Shown: positions 47,399-51,909 of the stretch, piece by piece
How positions within the stretch are numbered: position 1 is the stretch's first letter
Layout of the letters: every line of letters starts with the position of its first letter
Notes under the pieces: generated by a model
The model's database searches: none
Seen by the model: the letters and a program-made list of their open reading frames with translations, nothing else
Told to the model about the DNA's origin: nothing
Made by a program: the position numbers and the translations under genes
From: Porogramme epimiltina
Lineage: Eukaryota; Basidiomycota; Agaricomycetes; Polyporales; Polyporaceae
Assembly (NCBI GenBank): GCA_900155495.1
Contig: FTLJ01000914.1
Location: forward strand, 1 to 51,909
DNA length: 51,909 nucleotides
Direction: 5' to 3'

Positions 47399-48427
47399 AT
47401 GACTGTCTGCACCCCCACCAAAATTGCCCGTATCTGTGACTTCCGAGACCCTCACTTCGGCAAACCCAAGTCCTTCACTGCAATTAGCCGTCTTTTGGGC
47501 ATCGATCGGCGTACAGTTTCCTGGAACCTCAGGATGGTGGAGAAGAGCCAAGACAACTATTTCCGCCCCCCATGGCCTGGCCGCCCCCGTCTCCTCACTC
47601 CACGGGCTGTCCGAAGGGTTGGGTGGACCCTTGCACGGGGTGCTGCACGTAACGCAACGGACGCACAACAGAAGCTCTACCCCTCCATCAGTGCCCGTAC
47701 CATGCGTCGTTACCTTTGCGAGATTGGCCTCCATGGACGGGTGTGACGGCACAAGCCATACCTCAGCCGTCTCAATTATAAACAACGGCAAGTGTGGGGG
47801 AAGGGGGTGGCGAAATGGACACAAGAGCAGTGGGACCTGGTGATCTTCTCAGATGAGTCCAAGTATAATCTCTTTAGCTCAGATGGACGCCAGTGGTGCC
47901 GCAGGAGGGTTGGGGAGGAAAACCTGGATAGGAATGTCATCAAGGATGTCAAGCATGGCGGGGGGAATCTTATGGTGTGGGGCTGCGTCACCTCTCGTGG
48001 CGTCGGTCGCCTTCACCGCATCAACGGGATCATGAATGCCCAAAAGGATTGCGATATCTTAGAGACCTCCCTCTTGGGTACTCTCTCTGATCATGGCATA
48101 CGACGCCGTCGCTCCTTCTTCCAACAAGACAATGATCGTAAGCACACATCTCGCCTTGCTGTGAAATGGTTTGAGGCCCACCACATCACTACCCTCCCCT
48201 GGCCCTCTGCCTCCCCTGACATGAACATCATCGAGCATGTCTGGGTATACCTGGATACAAAGGTTCGCCAGCGAAATCCTCTTCCAACCAGTTTAGACAC
48301 ATTATGGGCTGCACTGCAAGAGGAGTGGGAAAAGCTTGATCCTGCTTTCATTCGTCATTTGTATGATTCCATTCCTTCTCGTGCACAAGATCTGAACAAG
48401 GCCCATGGACATGCAACTCGGTACTAG
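47399..48427 (+). pseudogene. Tc1-type transposase, one in-frame stop (342 codons)
   Basis: The frame from ATG 47399 to TAG 48427 is uninterrupted except for TGA at codon 116 (47744). The N-terminal half has two helix-turn-helix units (SFTAISRLLGIDRRTVSWNL, then ISARTMRRYLCEIGL) separated by the GRPR-like PGRPRLLTPRAVRR. This is the usual Tc1/Tc3 DNA-binding layout. The catalytic domain has Asp152 in IFSDESKYNLF, Asp244 in FFQQDND and Glu279 in PDMNIIEHVW, with 34 residues between the last two (DD34E). HGGGNLMVWGC is another hallmark. The stop lies between the DNA-binding and catalytic domains; TGA from CGA by a single C-to-T change is the simplest explanation. Read as one gene the length is normal. 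Full-length product is unlikely unless the stop is read through. Confidence 0.93.
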
Positions 48428-48668
48428 GCAGGATACTCCATACATATGTTGTAAACAGAATTTCCTCGCATGCTGCACAGCTTTCATACATATGCCCACT
48501 AGTACTTTTTTGTTTGTTACTCAAATATCTCGCTCATTTCTTAGCCATTTTTCTTGAAACAAAGACGTAGTAGAACTGTATATGATAGAGAACAAGCTGT
48601 ACATATCTATTTGTGGACAGAGCCCACAGTAAGGCTGCAGACGACAGATTTAGGCGCCCAAAAGTGAC

Positions 48669-48693
48669 CGGGCATTATTTATGGCCGTCACTG
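48669..48693. repeat. Right terminal inverted repeat of the Tc1 element
   Basis: These 25 bp are the reverse complement of the left repeat with one difference, and are followed by the TA duplication at 48694-48695. Confidence 0.9.
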
Positions 48694-48695
48694 TA

Positions 48696-49752
48696 CAAAC
48701 ATTGTCAGCTCATATTATTGAACACTTGATCTAAAACTGTGATACAGAATTGTGGCTATGTATAGGGGCCATATGTCTGTATTAAGGTTCATTCAGTGAG
48801 CTGGCTAATAACACACACAGTGATGCATTGTACTATGGTAGATATTGAAGACATAAGGATAACAACTGAGGGGTAGGCTAGTATAGTGGTAACCAGCCCC
48901 TTCTGTGGGGGATTTGAGATCAGCGGATGATCCCTGGTTTAATCCCCCTTGCCCCCCTTGCCCCCTCCCTTGGACATCACTTGGTGTTTAAGGTTCAGCT
49001 GCCTCAGCTACATCACAGGAGGGGTTTTCAACATTGGATCTTGGGCTTTGGCCTCATTAAGCATAATCTTATCACATAAAGATCATTGGTGTAGCCCAGC
49101 TGACCTGCCTGCTATAGTGTGGGAACCTGTGGCAGTGTCTGACCTACACACAACTGAACCAAGGAGCAGGTGTAACCAATGGCAGTGGGGTTTTAGCTTT
49201 GGGGGGTCTAGGAGCATCAGTCTGAGCCCAGTAGGTGGTGGAAAGATGGACTTTCAAACAGCTTAGAAAGGAGTGTCATGCACATCTGGATCTCTCTGTG
49301 ATGCAAGATTACATACACATTTACTAAAGCTACCTTAGCTAGCTTCCCTACTGTCCAGTGATCACTATGATTTGTATGCCATATTAGTAACCTCATTTGT
49401 GACATCTACCATAAGGCTCAGCCTTCAAGGACAATAAACATGGATCACAAAAAAATAACAACTTCCCTTTTTTGATATGAAAGAATTCTAGAGATGTCCA
49501 AAGTGTGCGATTTTAAATCCTATGATACATCATATAAACAAAGCTGTTGACATGCCACCTGTTATAATACCAGTATATTTTCTTTTCTATTTTACTTAAC
49601 AGAACTACGGACTTACATTTGCTCTCCTCAGGACTTCCATATCTTTGTTGTGTGCAGTCTGTAGTCTGTAGTCCACAGCACTGTAGCCTACAGTATGCAG
49701 TAGTCACATCCTTGTACATTATCCCTTGCTACACTCTATAGTCCGCAGTCCA
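48696..49752. other. AT-rich DNA with tRNA-like segment, no gene
   Basis: There is no convincing coding region. It holds the tRNA-like/SINE-like stretch at 48871-48950. Near 49655-49757 there is a run of related words such as gtctgtagtc, tagtccacag and tagtccgcag, which ends at the solo LTR's target-site copy. Confidence 0.5.
48871..48950 (+). repeat. tRNA-like segment with Pol III A and B boxes; candidate SINE head
   Basis: ctagtatagtgg at 48878-48889 matches the A box of Asp/Glu-type tRNAs with one difference. ggtttaatccc at 48936-48946 matches the B box GGTTCRANNCC except for one C-to-T change. Between them cccc-ttctgtg-gggg could be an anticodon arm (CTG), but base 37 is T, the T stem is mispaired, and A-to-B spacing is about 14 bp longer than in a normal tRNA. 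A decayed tRNA or the head of a tRNA-derived SINE fits better than a working tRNA. Confidence 0.5.
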
Positions 49753-49757
49753 CAGTG

Positions 49758-50517
49758 TGTTACAACACGCAAGGGGGTACCCTATTCAATTTTGATTCCT
49801 TCACTAGTACTCCTTTCCAATCCTTTACCTACAACTTCTATGATCCAGATTCTAGCCAAGGAGGCACCCTAGAGCCCAAGACTCACCCACATATGGACAG
49901 CTTGGGCATCTCGGGCATCTCGGGCTTCACCCAGAATCTCTATTTTCACGCGATCACAAGGATGGGCTACATTTCCTGAGACATCCCTATAAGGTAGTTA
50001 CTGAGATGGTCTAGGATAATCCCTTGTAGATCTACCTTGGGTATTCTAGTGTGCTCTCTATCCAGGGTACTCCAGGATATTCCATAGTTTACTTTTCCTT
50101 TCTTGTTAACCCTAGTTTATACTGGAATTGTCCAGAATATTCTGTGCAGATTATTCTAGTACTATCCACAGATTATTCCAGTACTATACACAATGAACTA
50201 GGACTTTCTTAGTATACTCCAGAATGATCCTTCATATTCTAGTGTACTCAGATTCAGACTGGAGATCTCTTGAACCTTATTCTTGTACATGTATATAAGG
50301 AGCGACTCAACAGTAGAGCTCTCCAGTCTTCGATCTCTTTGTAACACAACTCCAAGGGGTTGCTACCCCTTGTATTATCCTTGAACTAGCTTGTGTGCTT
50401 GTCTGCACCGATGTTTGCCTGCGATCTTAGTACCTAAGCGATCATCACAGCCACTACATACTCAACGCTTTGAGCCTAGGTGCCGGGCCTGAGACTCTAC
50501 TGCCAAGAGTTGTAACA
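49758..50517. mobile_element. Solo LTR, 760 bp, with 5-bp target duplication
   Basis: The unit begins TGTTACAAC and ends GTTGTAACA, a perfect 9-bp inverted pair with the 5'-TG...CA-3' rule of LTRs. It is flanked by cagtg on both sides (49753-49757 and 50518-50522). Inside, repeats of attctagt/attccagt/ctccagaat (50030-50250) look like U3 enhancer words, and tatataagg at 50292 is a plausible TATA box (plus strand). No internal gag-pol region is next to it, so it is a solo LTR left by recombination. Superfamily (Copia or Gypsy) cannot be told. The short open frame at 49755-49979 inside it is probably chance. Confidence 0.85.
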
Positions 50518-50587
50518 CAGTGTGTAGCAGCATAGCCTCGTACTAGCCTTACCATATTAGGACACTTATAGTATAGTGCCTGAATGG

Positions 50588-50870
50588 TTGTATATGTATA
50601 TAAGAGATGACTCCCTTATAGGAGCTCCCTAGTTTTTGGTCTCTTGTATATGTGCCCTGGGGTCAGTACCCCACTATTTTATCCTAGAAACCTCACTGCT
50701 CAACTTGTGTGCTCAAATGCACCCAACGTCAGTTTAATACAAACTCAAGCACCTGTCTAAGTGCTCTTTGCAGTCCTAGGAAGATCAGCTCTGAGTCATT
50801 GACTTAGCCAAACACTACTCAATGCTTGACCAGTACCAACCAGTACTAGGTGCTCCAGCTGTGAGGTGTG
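50588..50870. repeat. Diverged LTR-like copy related to the neighbouring solo LTR
   Basis: From its TATA box (tatataag, 50597) onward this follows the same order as 50291-50500. Shared landmarks are gtatataag..gactc, gagctc, gtctctt, a cctggggtcagtacccc stretch matching ccaaggggttgctacccc, cttgtgtgct, cactactcaa(c/t)gctt and ctaggtgc. Identity is patchy with several indels, so it is an older or different subfamily. Its upstream half is missing or was split by the insertion of the younger LTR. Confidence 0.6.
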
Positions 50871-51909
50871 CCACCACCTGTCCTCTTTAGCAACTATTAT
50901 ATAAACATATTTAGACATGTGCAATGCTGCTAATCCCAGATGGACCTTTCCAAGTGGGCACAACAGCTAATTATCACAAATAAGGCACTAATATGTTATA
51001 ATAGGTTGGTGATGTGGTGTAGTTCTTAGAGGGGGGGTGCACACACCAGAATGATGCAATCAATGGAAATTATTGAGGTGAGCATATCCTTTTAATCCTA
51101 TGCACACTTTACATCCCTAATGCCCACTCAGAGCTTAGATTACTATGAGATACTTGTTGACAGGAACCCTGAACCCATGAAGTTCCTGTAAGTAGGTAAA
51201 ACATGTGTTAGTTGATTAAATACTGAGCATTACATAGCATTAACATGATCAACAAAGTTTGATTCACATATGGATAACATGTGTAGTTAGCAATTGTAAG
51301 TTCCAAGTCCAAATAAATGAGGTTGTCAGTTGCTTACAAAAGATTCATATTGCAACTGTGCTGTATCATTGTGAACTGATAAGTTGGTATGTTTCATTCC
51401 TATAAAATGATATTAGTGATTGTGGTCTATAGTCATGCATATATAACTAACTGTTTATTAGTGGCAGCATACATTGGCATTGTATTAGATGTATATTTGA
51501 AGTCTCACAATGCATGGAGGCATGTGTGTGATGTGTGGGAGGGATAGAGACATCATATACACCACATGCTGCTTTTGTATATGGTTGGTGTCAAAACATG
51601 GTTTTATGTCTATCCAGATATGTTCTGGTATTCTTCCTTCAGATTGTTACAACTTGCTACTGTAGACCCTGAAGAGACCATTATCAGGTTACTTGGGGGG
51701 AGTGGGCCATGTCTGGCAGAAACGATTAATGAGGAAATCTGTTTTTAATTGTGATAGAAGTGTTAGTATATGAGGATTTTTTAGTAATAAGTGCACACAC
51801 CCATCATCACATCAGCCTATTAAACTAGATGTAGGCCATAAAATGTGACAGATACATATTTGAACTTATTTTATATAAAATAATGCTAAAGTAGGCAGAA
51901 AGTGTCATG
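50871..51909. other. AT-rich DNA at window end, possible coding relics
   Basis: No gene is supported. Two pieces read like exon fragments: 51127-51190 (SLDYYEILVDRNPEPMKFL followed by a GTAAGT donor-like site) and 51650-51748 (TVDPEETIIRLLGGSGPCLA, to a stop). They may belong to a gene or transposon that continues past the window; I do not recognise them. Confidence 0.4.

Larger units (their letters stand above)
47081..48693 (+). mobile_element. Tc1/mariner DNA transposon, complete, 1613 bp
   Basis: The ends are terminal inverted repeats starting CAGTGACAGCCATAAATAAT on the left (47081) and CAGTGACGGCCATAAATAAT read inward from 48693 on the right. They match at 24 of the first 25 bases. Both are flanked by TA (47079-47080 and 48694-48695), the duplication made by this superfamily. 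The element carries one transposase gene with a DD34E catalytic triad and one in-frame stop. Near-identical repeats suggest fairly recent insertion. Whether it can move depends on a transposase supplied elsewhere. Confidence 0.95.

Noticed and set aside
47399..48427. Two separate genes split at 47746
   Set aside because: Both halves are in the same frame, divided by one TGA, and together make one normal-length Tc1 transposase.
48871..48950. Functional tRNA-Gln (CTG)
   Set aside because: T37, a mispaired T stem and extra length between the boxes argue against a working tRNA.
49755..49979. 75-codon frame with two QGGTL segments
   Set aside because: It lies inside the solo LTR, starts at its very edge, and has no known domain; the internal similarity is short.

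Overview
The window is nuclear DNA of a filamentous basidiomycete, most likely an Agaricomycete (a polypore-like fungus; the order is inference). Coding sequence is GC-rich and split by many 45-95 bp GT-AG introns. Gene products match basidiomycete-type families, and some starts sit behind pyrimidine-rich leaders. All gene models were spliced by eye. Those for the 439-aa protein, the small membrane protein, the cyclin, CHS7, the phosphatase, TRAPP and UTP18 keep frame across every junction; CUL4, SPO22, GluRS and UBR1 are outlined with only some junctions fixed.

Layout: 1-2848 has no supported gene. At 2.8-4.2 kb (-) is a basidiomycete protein of unknown function. At 4.9-8.0 kb (-) is a CUL4-type cullin and at 8.5-13.3 kb (-) a SPO22/ZIP4 meiotic TPR protein. 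Divergent from it at 13.6-14.2 kb (+) is a 110-aa membrane protein. The shared 259-bp promoter carries six perfect ACGCGT boxes exactly 12 bp apart. After a 3.8-kb gap, 18.0-20.1 kb (-) encodes a PHO85-type cyclin. A 9.1-kb GC-rich stretch without a recognisable gene separates it from the chitin synthase export chaperone CHS7 (29.2-30.6 kb, +). A tightly packed block follows: a histidine acid phosphatase (-), mitochondrial-type glutamyl-tRNA synthetase (+), the N-degron ligase UBR1 (-), TRAPP subunit TRS33/TRAPPC6 (+) and SSU-processome protein UTP18 (-). Neighbours there are 7 to 227 bp apart.

At about 44.8 kb composition drops abruptly to AT-rich DNA that runs to the end and holds transposable elements. 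These are a complete Tc1/mariner element (47081-48693, TA duplication, DD34E transposase with one in-frame TGA), a tRNA-like/SINE-like stretch, a 760-bp solo LTR with a perfect CAGTG duplication, a second diverged LTR-like copy beside it, and short coding-like relics.

The genes are mostly housekeeping: protein turnover (CUL4, UBR1), wall synthesis (CHS7), vesicle traffic (TRAPP), ribosome assembly (UTP18), organellar translation (GluRS), cell cycle or nutrient signalling (cyclin) and meiosis (SPO22). No metabolic cluster, CRISPR array or prokaryotic operon is present. The strongest candidates for something not obvious are the phased ACGCGT array at the meiotic gene, the five GTCAC sites at about 11-bp spacing at the unknown-function gene, and the nested repeats at the right end.
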